Position numbers and translations under genes: made by a program | Shown here: one piece after another, positions 1-5,724 of the stretch | Layout of the letters: each line of letters starts with the position of its first letter | Position numbering within the stretch: the first letter of the stretch is position 1 | Origin: Nitrososphaerota archaeon | GTDB taxonomy: Archaea; Thermoproteota; Nitrososphaeria; Nitrososphaerales; CADDZS01 | Assembly: GCA_027886785.1 (NCBI GenBank) | Contig: JAPCJV010000036.1 | Span: 1 to 9,654 of the forward strand | DNA length: 9,654 nucleotides | Direction: 5' to 3' | Notes under the pieces: generated by a model | Told to the model about the DNA's origin: nothing | Seen by the model: only the letters and a program-made list of their open reading frames with translations | Databases searched by the model: none

Positions 1-345
1 AAGGATGAGATTCGTCCGGGGGTTCTCTCGTCTGCGATCCTAAGCACTCTCTCAAAGAAACTCGCCAGCCATGGAATTACGAAAATCTACGCCCATGGTC
101 ACGCGATTGGACTCGAACCCCGCGAGTATCCCGTAATTATGCACACTGACTACAAGAAATTCTCCGACGGAGTAATATCGGAAAGCACTGACATGCCATT
201 GGAAGAAGGGATGACTTTCAACTTGGAAGCGCCTTACGATCTTCCCGGGGTGGGATCCTTTCAGGTAGAACGGACTTTTCTAGTGGGGAAGGCTTTCGTC
301 CAAGAACCCTTCGTGCAGACGGAGGGTTTGCCGTTCGTTAATTGA
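1..345 (+). CDS. M24-family (creatinase/prolidase-fold) hydrolase, C-terminal part
   Basis: Partial gene: the frame is open from base 1 and ends with TGA at 343-345, giving the last 114 residues. The fragment has the C-terminal features of the pita-bread fold: G-H-A-I-G-L (His at fragment residue 34, normally a metal ligand), a Glu in L-E-E-G-M-T-F-N-L-E (residue 76), and the final Glu in Q-V-E-R-T-F-L-V (residue 90). In methionine aminopeptidase and prolidase-type members a second His follows in an H-E-x-P context; here that place reads P-R-E-Y-P, with Arg at residue 41. Family members include Xaa-Pro peptidases (metal-dependent), creatinase (metal-free C-N hydrolase) and lyases such as DddP, so the reaction is uncertain. 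The missing N-terminal half lies upstream of the window. The nearby deacetylase-like hydrolase and permease are compatible with breakdown of a small C-N compound or peptide, but this is inference. Family assignment is confident, substrate is not. Confidence 0.88.
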   Translation, partial: KDEIRPGVLSSAILSTLSKKLASHGITKIYAHGHAIGLEPREYPVIMHTDYKKFSDGVISESTDMPLEEGMTFNLEAPYDLPGVGSFQVERTFLVGKAFVQEPFVQTEGLPFVN

Positions 346-410
346 AATCTACCCCAGCTAATCTACCATTATTGTTTGGTCCTTAGGAGATTTTTCCAAA
401 CTCTGAAGAA

Positions 411-417
411 TATAAAA
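411..417 (+). promoter_or_regulatory. Candidate archaeal TATA box for the cupin-SDR unit
   Basis: TATAAAA preceded by purine-rich GAAGAA, which could act as a BRE. A start of transcription about 26 nt beyond the box centre would fall near 440, giving a leader of about 10 nt before ATG 450. This is the main reason for choosing ATG 450 over the in-frame TTG at 429. The call rests on consensus and spacing only. Confidence 0.5.
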
Positions 418-449
418 CGTAAATACATTTGTCCAAAGCCCGGACAAAC

Positions 450-845
450 ATGGCAGTAGCTGCAAACATAGTTACGGAAAAAGACGGAATCCCGGTTCTG
501 TATGCGGAGTGCAAAAGAGGATTCGGAGTTAGAGTAGTTCATTCACAGAATCCCAAAGCTCCCTCGAAGAATATGAGTCTGACGATTCTCTATCTTACGC
601 CCGGAGGCAGGCTGGAACCGCATCATCACGAAAATGAAGAAGTCTATGTCGTCCTCAAAGGAAAAGGCATAGGCTATTTCGGGCAGGGAGCTCCCGTTCC
701 CGTCGAGGAAGGAATGTTCTTCCATTTGCCGTCCGATGCGGAGCACGGCCTTGAAAATACAGGGACCGATGTTCTGAAAGTTCTCATTTGCACGTCTCCT
801 CCCTTTGGTCCGTTCCCCGAGTGGCAGACAACAGCTCACCCTTAA
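450..845 (+). CDS. Small single-domain cupin protein
   Basis: A 131-residue protein with a single cupin beta-barrel. Motif 1 is G-G-R-L-E-P-H-H-H-E-N-E-E-V-Y (residues 52-66), with metal-ligand candidates His58, His60 and Glu64. Motif 2 is E-E-G-M-F-F-H-L-P-S-D-A-E-H (residues 86-99) with His99 as the fourth ligand, followed by Asn103. A divalent metal is therefore very likely bound. Stand-alone cupins of this size include isomerases, epimerases, dioxygenases and small-molecule-binding proteins, and nothing here separates these. ATG 450 is chosen because a TATA-like box at 411-417 would place transcription initiation downstream of the alternative TTG at 429; the TTG would add seven residues. 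The SDR gene begins 34 nt downstream, so the two are probably co-transcribed. No signal peptide is visible, so it is probably cytosolic. Confidence 0.9.
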   Translation: MAVAANIVTEKDGIPVLYAECKRGFGVRVVHSQNPKAPSKNMSLTILYLTPGGRLEPHHHENEEVYVVLKGKGIGYFGQGAPVPVEEGMFFHLPSDAEHGLENTGTDVLKVLICTSPPFGPFPEWQTTAHP

Positions 846-879
846 TCCAGTTCCTCAAAAATATCGAGTGGTCGTCTGA

Positions 880-1671
880 ATGGTAGAGACCATCGATCTT
901 AGTGGTAGCGTTGCAATAGTAACTGGCGCCGGAAGTGGAATCGGGAGAGCTACTGCTCTGGTCCTTGCACACAGCGGAGCTGATGTAGTTATTCCGGATG
1001 TCAATTTAGAAGGGGCTGAACACACCGCCTCAGAAGTGCGAAAGTTAGGGCGGCGAGCGATTGCAATCAAGACAGACGTGAGCCAAGCTTCAGACATCCA
1101 AGGAATGGTTGGCACGGTCATGGACGAGTTTTCACAGGTCGATATTCTTGTCAACAATGCCGGGATTGGAACCAAGACTAGGAAGCCGTTCTATGAACAG
1201 CCGGAGTCGGAGTGGAATGAAATGCTCAGCGTCGATCTGAAGGGCACGTGGCTTTGTGCAAAAGCCGTGTCGCTAGAAATGATCAAGAAAAAGAAGGGGA
1301 GAATCGTGAACATTTCCTCGATTGCGGGCAAAGTCGCGCTCCGACTGCAATCAGATTACGACTCTGCAAAGGCGGGAGTGATCCGGCTGACCGAAGTCAT
1401 GGCGATGGAACTCGCCCCCTTTGGAATCGCCGTAAACTGCGTTTGCCCCGGTAGCGTTCGGACTCAAGCAACGGAAAAAGTACTCTACTCGGATGAAACT
1501 TGGAAGCAGAAAATGCTGACATACATTCCGATGGGGAGACCTGCAGAACCAGAAGAAATAGGATATGCCGTGCTCTACCTTGCATCTCCGAAACTAGCGA
1601 GTTATGTCACTGGATCGACTCTGGTGGTGGATGGAGGGTGGACAGCAGGGAATCAAATCAGAGATGTCTGA
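880..1671 (+). CDS. Short-chain dehydrogenase/reductase (SDR), NAD-preferring
   Basis: 263 residues, normal length for a classical SDR. The Rossmann glycine motif T-G-A-G-S-G-I-G is at 15-22. Asp40 at the end of the second strand (V-V-I-P-D) suggests NAD(H) rather than NADP(H). N-N-A-G is at 92-95, catalytic Ser at 146-147, and the Y-x-x-x-K pair is Tyr160/Lys164 (Y-D-S-A-K). The usual helix-4 Asn of the catalytic tetrad is Asp119 (S-V-D-L-K-G), a substitution found in other SDRs. The C-terminal V-T-G-S-T-L-V-V-D-G-G is typical of the FabG/gluconate-5-dehydrogenase/glucose-dehydrogenase cluster. It should oxidise a secondary alcohol or reduce a ketone in the cytosol; the substrate is unknown. 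It starts 34 nt after the cupin stop. An AT-rich stretch (857-864) lies just upstream, but too close to the start to call a promoter. No Shine-Dalgarno sequence is evident. Confidence 0.95.
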   Translation: MVETIDLSGSVAIVTGAGSGIGRATALVLAHSGADVVIPDVNLEGAEHTASEVRKLGRRAIAIKTDVSQASDIQGMVGTVMDEFSQVDILVNNAGIGTKTRKPFYEQPESEWNEMLSVDLKGTWLCAKAVSLEMIKKKKGRIVNISSIAGKVALRLQSDYDSAKAGVIRLTEVMAMELAPFGIAVNCVCPGSVRTQATEKVLYSDETWKQKMLTYIPMGRPAEPEEIGYAVLYLASPKLASYVTGSTLVVDGGWTAGNQIRDV

Positions 1672-1723
1672 TTCCCAACTAAGAGAAAATCATCACGGCT
1701 TTAAGCAAATAAAAATTCGAAGG

Positions 1724-1746
1724 AAAGTGTATAATGGGGCCACTTT
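1724..1746 (+). promoter_or_regulatory. TATA-like box inside an inverted repeat upstream of the deacetylase-like gene
   Basis: AAAGTG (1724-1729) and its reverse complement CACTTT (1741-1746) flank 11 nt that begin with TATAAT (1730-1735). If TATAAT is a TATA box, transcription would start near 1758, leaving a leader of about 60 nt before ATG 1821. A repressor bound to the repeat would cover the box. The repeat is short, so chance is possible. Confidence 0.3.
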
Positions 1747-1820
1747 AATGACATTTTTGACTGCGAACATGTTTTCCACTCGATCCATCAATGTGCGTTT
1801 CCTAAGAAGCGATTGTTAGA

Positions 1821-2621
1821 ATGCCTGATGATATTTGGCCAAAAGGAATTAGGTGTGCCGCGGTTCTAACGTTCGATAACGATGACGAATCCGGGCTAAT
1901 AGATGCCTTTGGACCAGAAAAAATGTTCTACGTTAGCCAAGGATACTATGATACGAACGAAGGCACTTGGCGGGTTCTCAGAATTCTTGAAAGACAAAAT
2001 GTGAAGGCCACTTTCTGCATGGTGGGAGAAACTGCTGAGAAAAGGCCAGATGTTGTCCGCGCCATCGTGGAAAAGGGGCACGAGATCGCTTCCCATGGAT
2101 GGGATCACAGGCCCTACTACGATATGAGCTTGGAGGCGGAAAAAGAGGATATTCGAAAAACAGTCGAAATCCTCAGAAAAATCACGGGGAATACGGTCGT
2201 GGGCCACAGGACTCCTGATTGGAATCCGAGTCGAGACACTGTTAAGGTTCTGAACAGCTCTGGAGGTTTCATATGGAGGGGTGACAGTCTGGATAAGGAC
2301 GTACCTTACGTTCACAAATTCCCTACGGGAAATAATATTGTAGAACTTCCGAGTGCTGTAACTCTTGACGATTATGATAACTACGCGGAAAGAGGCTATT
2401 CTCCGCAGGAAGTATTCGAATTATGGAGGGATGAATTCGACGTACTCTATGAGGAGGGCAAATTCTACTGCCTTACGATGCATCCCTTCATGACCGGAAG
2501 ACCGGCTGCAAGTAAGACTCTGGAGAAAATTATTTGCCACATAAAATCCCATGAAGGAGTATGGATTGCAAAAGCTGAGGAGATTGCCCGCTACTGGCTT
2601 TCTCGCCCCACAAGCACGTAA
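1821..2621 (+). CDS. Polysaccharide-deacetylase-fold (NodB homology) hydrolase, PgdA/cyclic imidase/allantoinase-like
   Basis: 266 residues with NodB-type metal-hydrolase motifs: T-F-D-N-D-D-E at 17-23 (Asp19 as probable base, Asp21 as metal ligand), S-H-G-W-D-H at 91-96 (metal ligands His92 and His96), G-H-R-T-P-D-W at 129-135 (Arg130, Pro132), and L-T-M-H-P at 218-222 (His221). There is no signal peptide or membrane anchor, so a secreted cell-wall deacetylase is unlikely, and most archaea lack peptidoglycan. The sequence type (N-terminal F-D-N-D-D-E, long insert before K-A-T-F) recalls the branch holding Helicobacter PgdA, bacterial cyclic imidases and PuuE-type metal-independent allantoinase, so hydrolysis of a cyclic amide or N-acyl bond on a small molecule is the preferred guess. 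ATG 1821 lies 149 nt after the SDR stop. The gene ends at the edge of a 50-nt nested palindrome and converges with the permease gene. Confidence 0.9.
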   Translation: MPDDIWPKGIRCAAVLTFDNDDESGLIDAFGPEKMFYVSQGYYDTNEGTWRVLRILERQNVKATFCMVGETAEKRPDVVRAIVEKGHEIASHGWDHRPYYDMSLEAEKEDIRKTVEILRKITGNTVVGHRTPDWNPSRDTVKVLNSSGGFIWRGDSLDKDVPYVHKFPTGNNIVELPSAVTLDDYDNYAERGYSPQEVFELWRDEFDVLYEEGKFYCLTMHPFMTGRPAASKTLEKIICHIKSHEGVWIAKAEEIARYWLSRPTST

Positions 2622-2667
2622 GTAAGATCAGGGTTAGTCAGATTAACCCAAATTGATAGGTACTTAC
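2618..2667. terminator. Nested imperfect palindrome between convergent genes, candidate bidirectional terminator
   Basis: Three stacked complementary arm pairs: GTAAGTA (2618-2624) with TACTTAC (2661-2667), ATCA (2627-2630) with TGAT (2654-2657), and GGGTTAGT (2631-2638) with ATTAACCC (2642-2649, one G-T pair) around the loop CAG. The outer left arm includes the stop codon of the deacetylase-like gene (TAA 2619-2621), and the right arm ends 6 nt before the permease stop (minus strand). There is no long U-run beside it, so an archaeal U-tract terminator is not evident; folding-based termination or protection of both mRNA 3' ends is inference. Confidence 0.45.
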
Positions 2668-2673
2668 CCTAAA

Positions 2674-4275
2674 CTATTCTGGAGGAATTTCACTGAAGAT
2701 CGCTTTCAATGGCACTCCTTGTCTTTTCCTTACGTAGTAGGATACCCCGAAAATAATGAAAGCAATTACTATTGTCAATGGAACTGTCAAATAAGAAGTC
2801 AATTGCACGATAAACCCGCCACTGGGCGGAGTAGAGATCAGGGGATTTGTCGTTGCGTAACCAAAGTAGGTATTTACAATCAGACCTAGAATGCCAATGA
2901 TAGAAATGAGTGGAAACCCACCCACTTTCGCCTTTACAATTCCAGGGGCCGAAGCGAACACTGATTTTAGTCTGAACGGGAAAATTACGGCGGCCAGAGA
3001 AACTATCCAGAATAAGATGAAGAGGCCCAGGGTACCATAAACGTAGTATGTAAAGAACGATGTGTAGTAATACACTGCACTAAAGATAATGGCCAGAACA
3101 AGAATTACGATTCCTGCAACATATGGAGAACCACGCTTGGAGTCTAGACGAGTAAGACTGTCCGGAACAATCCTATCGAAGGACCAGGAAAAGAGATTTC
3201 TTACGCATACAAAGGCAAACAACGTAGCTCCTCCGAGGCCCGTAGCCAAGAGAGCAATTCCGGAAAGAGCGATCACAAGGGTGTTAGGTTGGGCAAATGC
3301 CACAAGAAAATTCAGCACTGGAACGGCGGGCAGAGTATAACCGGGGTTTGAGGTCCCGGCGAGGGTGGAGGCGGCGTTGAGAAAGTCAGACCCAGCAGAA
3401 TAGTAAGCCGACCCATAAATAAGAAGTGCAATCCCCACAAGGAAAATTAGCGAGCCGAACATCGCTATTATCTGGGATCTCGCGACTCTCTTCACCTCCC
3501 CGCCGAAATAAGAAGAGCTGAAAAAACCCAGAAAATTGGTCATTGTGAAAATGGACCCGGTAAGAGTGGCCGCGAGAGTGAATCCAAGAGGCAGTCCCGC
3601 AGTAGAAATTGTCTTGCCGTAATCCATTCCCGATAAGCTGTTGAAATTTGCAACAAAGGTCGAGTGGGGTGCTGATAAGAAAGCTCCAACGGTGACGAGC
3701 GCGCCAACTAGAGAAACGACAAACGCGACAGTCATGACTCTAAATGCCCAGCGGGTCCCAAAGAAAATAGGCAGAATGAAAAGAGCAATCAAAATGGACA
3801 CGATGGTAAAACTGGTAAATTGAGCTCCAAGAGTTTGAGTCGCGAAAGTAACGAGTCCCGGGTTATTGTTCACGATGCCGATGGCAGCCATCGAAGGGAT
3901 AACGCCGTAGCTGATACCCCACGCCACCGCTGTCGCTATGCTGCTCAACCAGACAAAAGTGAGCAGAAAGTTTGCCATGAATCCGATTGAAGGATTAATG
4001 ATTCTGCTCGTCCAGACATAATCGCCTCCTGTCCTCGGCATTGCTACCGAAAACATGTAGTACAATAGCGCAACTATACCCCCAGGAATTAATGTAACAA
4101 ATACAGTGAGTGGAAGATTCGCCCCGGGGAAAATCAGACTCGCGAAAAATGCAAACACAAAAAAGTATGCGATTCCCATCGCCAGTATATTACCCAAGAA
4201 GGCCTGCCATGCCCCGATCTGGCGAGTTAAGCCAGTCGCGTTTCTAACAAACACTTTCTTTTCAGAGGTTTCCAA
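2674..4275 (-). CDS. APC-superfamily amino-acid/amine permease
   Basis: 533 residues with about twelve long hydrophobic segments, full length for the family, so an integral cytoplasmic-membrane transporter. The N-terminus (A-T-G-L-T-R-Q-I-G-A-W-Q-A-F-L-G-N at about 13-29, then the first membrane segment) and M-P-R-T-G-G-D-Y-V-W (79-88) after the second segment are characteristic of archaeal APC permeases. The tail G-V-P-L-K-A-I-F-S-E-I-P-P-E ends in the short cytosolic I-P-P-E sequence often seen in this subgroup. Substrates in the family are amino acids, polyamines and other small amines, taken up with protons or by exchange. The start is TTG (complement of 4273-4275); a TATA-like box on the minus strand at 4307-4320 gives a short leader consistent with that start. 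It is convergent with the deacetylase-like gene and divergent from the LDH2-family gene, so it probably supplies the substrate for one or both flanking enzyme sets (inference). Confidence 0.95.
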   Translation of the reverse strand: METSEKKVFVRNATGLTRQIGAWQAFLGNILAMGIAYFFVFAFFASLIFPGANLPLTVFVTLIPGGIVALLYYMFSVAMPRTGGDYVWTSRIINPSIGFMANFLLTFVWLSSIATAVAWGISYGVIPSMAAIGIVNNNPGLVTFATQTLGAQFTSFTIVSILIALFILPIFFGTRWAFRVMTVAFVVSLVGALVTVGAFLSAPHSTFVANFNSLSGMDYGKTISTAGLPLGFTLAATLTGSIFTMTNFLGFFSSSYFGGEVKRVARSQIIAMFGSLIFLVGIALLIYGSAYYSAGSDFLNAASTLAGTSNPGYTLPAVPVLNFLVAFAQPNTLVIALSGIALLATGLGGATLFAFVCVRNLFSWSFDRIVPDSLTRLDSKRGSPYVAGIVILVLAIIFSAVYYYTSFFTYYVYGTLGLFILFWIVSLAAVIFPFRLKSVFASAPGIVKAKVGGFPLISIIGILGLIVNTYFGYATTNPLISTPPSGGFIVQLTSYLTVPLTIVIAFIIFGVSYYVRKRQGVPLKAIFSEIPPE

Positions 4276-4306
4276 GGTTCGATTACGATTGCCCGCAATT
4301 GTCCGG

Positions 4307-4320
4307 CTTATTTATCCTTT
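4307..4320 (-). promoter_or_regulatory. Candidate archaeal promoter of the permease
   Basis: Read on the minus strand, this is AAAGGATAAATAAG, a purine-rich BRE-like element followed by an AT-rich TATA-like box. Transcription about 25 nt downstream would begin near 4286, leaving roughly 10 nt before the TTG start at 4275. This fits the short leaders common in archaea. Based on consensus and spacing only. Confidence 0.45.
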
Positions 4321-4519
4321 ATTTGCAACAGGCTCCAGGCCAGTAGAGTCGACCTTAATATCGAACGGGTACTTCAAAAAATCGAATACAGGTTCGAAGA
4401 AATTAGGGCGTTCTCAGCCTTTTTCTGAGTTTCTCACAGGGTTCAGCGTGCACTTGTTCGTGGGTGGGTGGTTCCAAGCTCTCTACTCTGTAACAGCTAA
4501 AATCGAGCTCTGGAAACTG

Positions 4520-4537
4520 TTAAGGAAAATTCCTTAA
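4520..4537. promoter_or_regulatory. Perfect 18-nt palindrome, candidate operator
   Basis: TTAAGGAA (4520-4527), AA, then TTCCTTAA (4530-4537), with the two 8-nt arms exactly complementary. It lies in the divergent intergenic region, about 245 nt from the permease start and 162 nt from the TTG of the LDH2-family gene. Symmetry and position suggest a binding site for a dimeric regulator such as an Lrp/AsnC or TrmB-type protein, but no regulator gene is present in the window. The regulator class is a guess. Confidence 0.45.
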
Positions 4538-4698
4538 GCTATTCTCACTTAACAAGAAAAAGTACTTCTCTGGCACATTTTATGTACTGGGAAATCGAAG
4601 TTTCTCTTTTTACATTCGGCCTCTTTTTCGCTCAAATTCAAGTCGATAATTACGACAAGGCAGAAATAACCTGAATCAGAAAGAGCTCCATCCATACC

Positions 4699-5724
4699 TT
4701 GCCTCTTTCATCCCATAGCGACCTTCAAGACTTTACAAAGAGGATTTTCATCGCCGCAGGTACCGAAGACGCAATTGCAAATCAGATCGCCGCGAGTTTT
4801 GTACGGGCAAACCTTTCGGGGATGGACTCCCATGGTGTCATACGGATCGTAGAATATGTTCGAGAAATCGAGGAAGGAAAAATCCATCCAAACGCCCTTC
4901 CCAAAGTGGTGAGGGAAACCAAGGCAACGGCCTCCGTTGACGGTCAGTACGGTTTCGGGCACATCACGAGCATGAAAGCTATGGAGCTCGCAGTCCAGAA
5001 GGCGAACGACTATGGGATAGGAGTAGCGAGTGCATTTCACTGCAATCACAACGGGCGACTTGCTGATTACCCGGTGATCGCGGTAGAGAAAAATATGATC
5101 GGGCTCTTCATTTCCAAGACGTACCCCTGTAACGTCGCCCCCTGGGGAGGAAGGACGCGGCTCTTATCCACGAGTCCTTGGAGTTATGGAATTCCAGCAG
5201 GGGAAGAGAAACCCATCATCGCAGACATCGCGACTTCTACTTCAGCTGAAGGAAAAATCCGGATCAAGATGCTCAAGGGCGAAAAAATTCCTTTCGGCTG
5301 GATCGTGGATGCACAAGGAAGACGCACAGATAACCCTGCGGATCTTTACGATGGGGGAGCGATTCTTCCGTTCGGGGAGCACAAGGGGTACGCAATTAAT
5401 TTGTTGAGCGAGGCGATGGGAGGAGCTTTGAGCGGAGGGGGCGTGTCCGACGAATTTGAAGGCAGGACTGGAGTGTTTGCCCAGGCTGTAAACATCGAGT
5501 TTTTTACGCCGATCGCAGAATTCAAGGCGAACATTGACAAGCTGATACGAAAAATGCATTCTTCACAGCCGGCGGAGGGTTTCAAAGCGGTTCAGGTTCC
5601 GGGAGAGTTCGAGGCGCGAGAGTTTGAAAAAAGGAGCAAGAGTGGAATCCAGATCGAAGAAGCTACTTGGGAGGCGATTGTGAAAGTGGCGCAAAAATAC
5701 GGCGTGGAGGTTCCATCTGTGTAG
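4699..5724 (+). CDS. LDH2-family (malate/L-lactate/ureidoglycolate dehydrogenase type) NAD(P)-dependent oxidoreductase
   Basis: 341 residues, normal for the family. Diagnostic motifs are M-D-S-H-G-V at 42-47, the H-C-N-H-N-G-R segment at 114-120 (family His near His117), P-W-G-G-R (148-152) leading to S-T-S-P in place of the more usual G-T-N-P (157-160), D-I-A-T-S at 176-180, and E-H-K-G-Y at 227-231. Members reduce 2-keto acids or imines, or oxidise 2-hydroxyacids: malate, lactate, ureidoglycolate (AllD), 2,3-diketogulonate and delta1-piperideine-2-carboxylate are known substrates. The fold is distinct from the classic Rossmann lactate dehydrogenase. The start is TTG 4699: an in-frame TGA at 4672 closes the frame upstream, with no ATG or GTG between, and the next residues already match the family N-terminus. 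The gene is first in the right-hand plus-strand set and its TAG stop overlaps the next gene's GTG start by one base, so the two are translationally linked. Confidence 0.92.
   Translation: MPLSSHSDLQDFTKRIFIAAGTEDAIANQIAASFVRANLSGMDSHGVIRIVEYVREIEEGKIHPNALPKVVRETKATASVDGQYGFGHITSMKAMELAVQKANDYGIGVASAFHCNHNGRLADYPVIAVEKNMIGLFISKTYPCNVAPWGGRTRLLSTSPWSYGIPAGEEKPIIADIATSTSAEGKIRIKMLKGEKIPFGWIVDAQGRRTDNPADLYDGGAILPFGEHKGYAINLLSEAMGGALSGGGVSDEFEGRTGVFAQAVNIEFFTPIAEFKANIDKLIRKMHSSQPAEGFKAVQVPGEFEAREFEKRSKSGIQIEEATWEAIVKVAQKYGVEVPSV

Larger units (their letters stand above)
4276..4698. other. 423-nt intergenic region between divergent genes
   Basis: No convincing gene was found here. It holds the candidate permease promoter (4307-4320), a perfect 18-nt palindrome (4520-4537), a small CTG-TAA-CAG dyad (4488-4496), a TTTTATGT stretch (4577-4584) that could be a TATA box for a long-leader transcript, and two CTCTTTTT copies (4604-4611 and 4621-4628) in a pyrimidine-rich stretch. 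A weak AT-rich GAAATAA near 4663-4669 is at a suitable distance for a nearly leaderless transcript from TTG 4699. Its length and content fit a shared control region for the permease and the right-hand catabolic genes. Confidence 0.5.

Noticed and set aside
346..367. Direct repeat AATCTACC at 346-353 and 360-367
   Set aside because: Only 8 nt, two copies, no promoter relationship; likely chance.
390..396. Short T-run ATTTTTC after the M24 gene as an archaeal terminator
   Set aside because: Single five-T run with no supporting structure; too weak to annotate.
429..449. TTG start for the cupin
   Set aside because: The TATA-like box at 411-417 would put transcription initiation downstream of it. 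It remains possible if the box is not used.
1896..2315. A 139-codon minus-strand open frame
   Set aside because: Lies entirely antisense to the deacetylase-like gene over its catalytic motifs; no family features of its own.
4391..4398. GGTTCGAA resembling a tRNA T-loop
   Set aside because: No complementary T-stem, anticodon arm or acceptor stem can be drawn around it.
4461..4472. G-rich GGG-T-GGG-T-GG run as a possible quadruplex
   Set aside because: Only two full GGG tracts plus GG; too few for a confident four-tract quadruplex.
4106..4537. A 143-codon plus-strand open frame reaching into the intergenic region
   Set aside because: Its first 170 bases are antisense to the conserved permease N-terminus, the remainder shows no recognisable family, and it ends at the palindrome. 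Treated as a shadow frame.
5667..5723. Upstream ATG start for the zinc dehydrogenase
   Set aside because: It would add 19 residues inside the preceding coding region with no family similarity; GTG 5724 gives the normal N-terminus.
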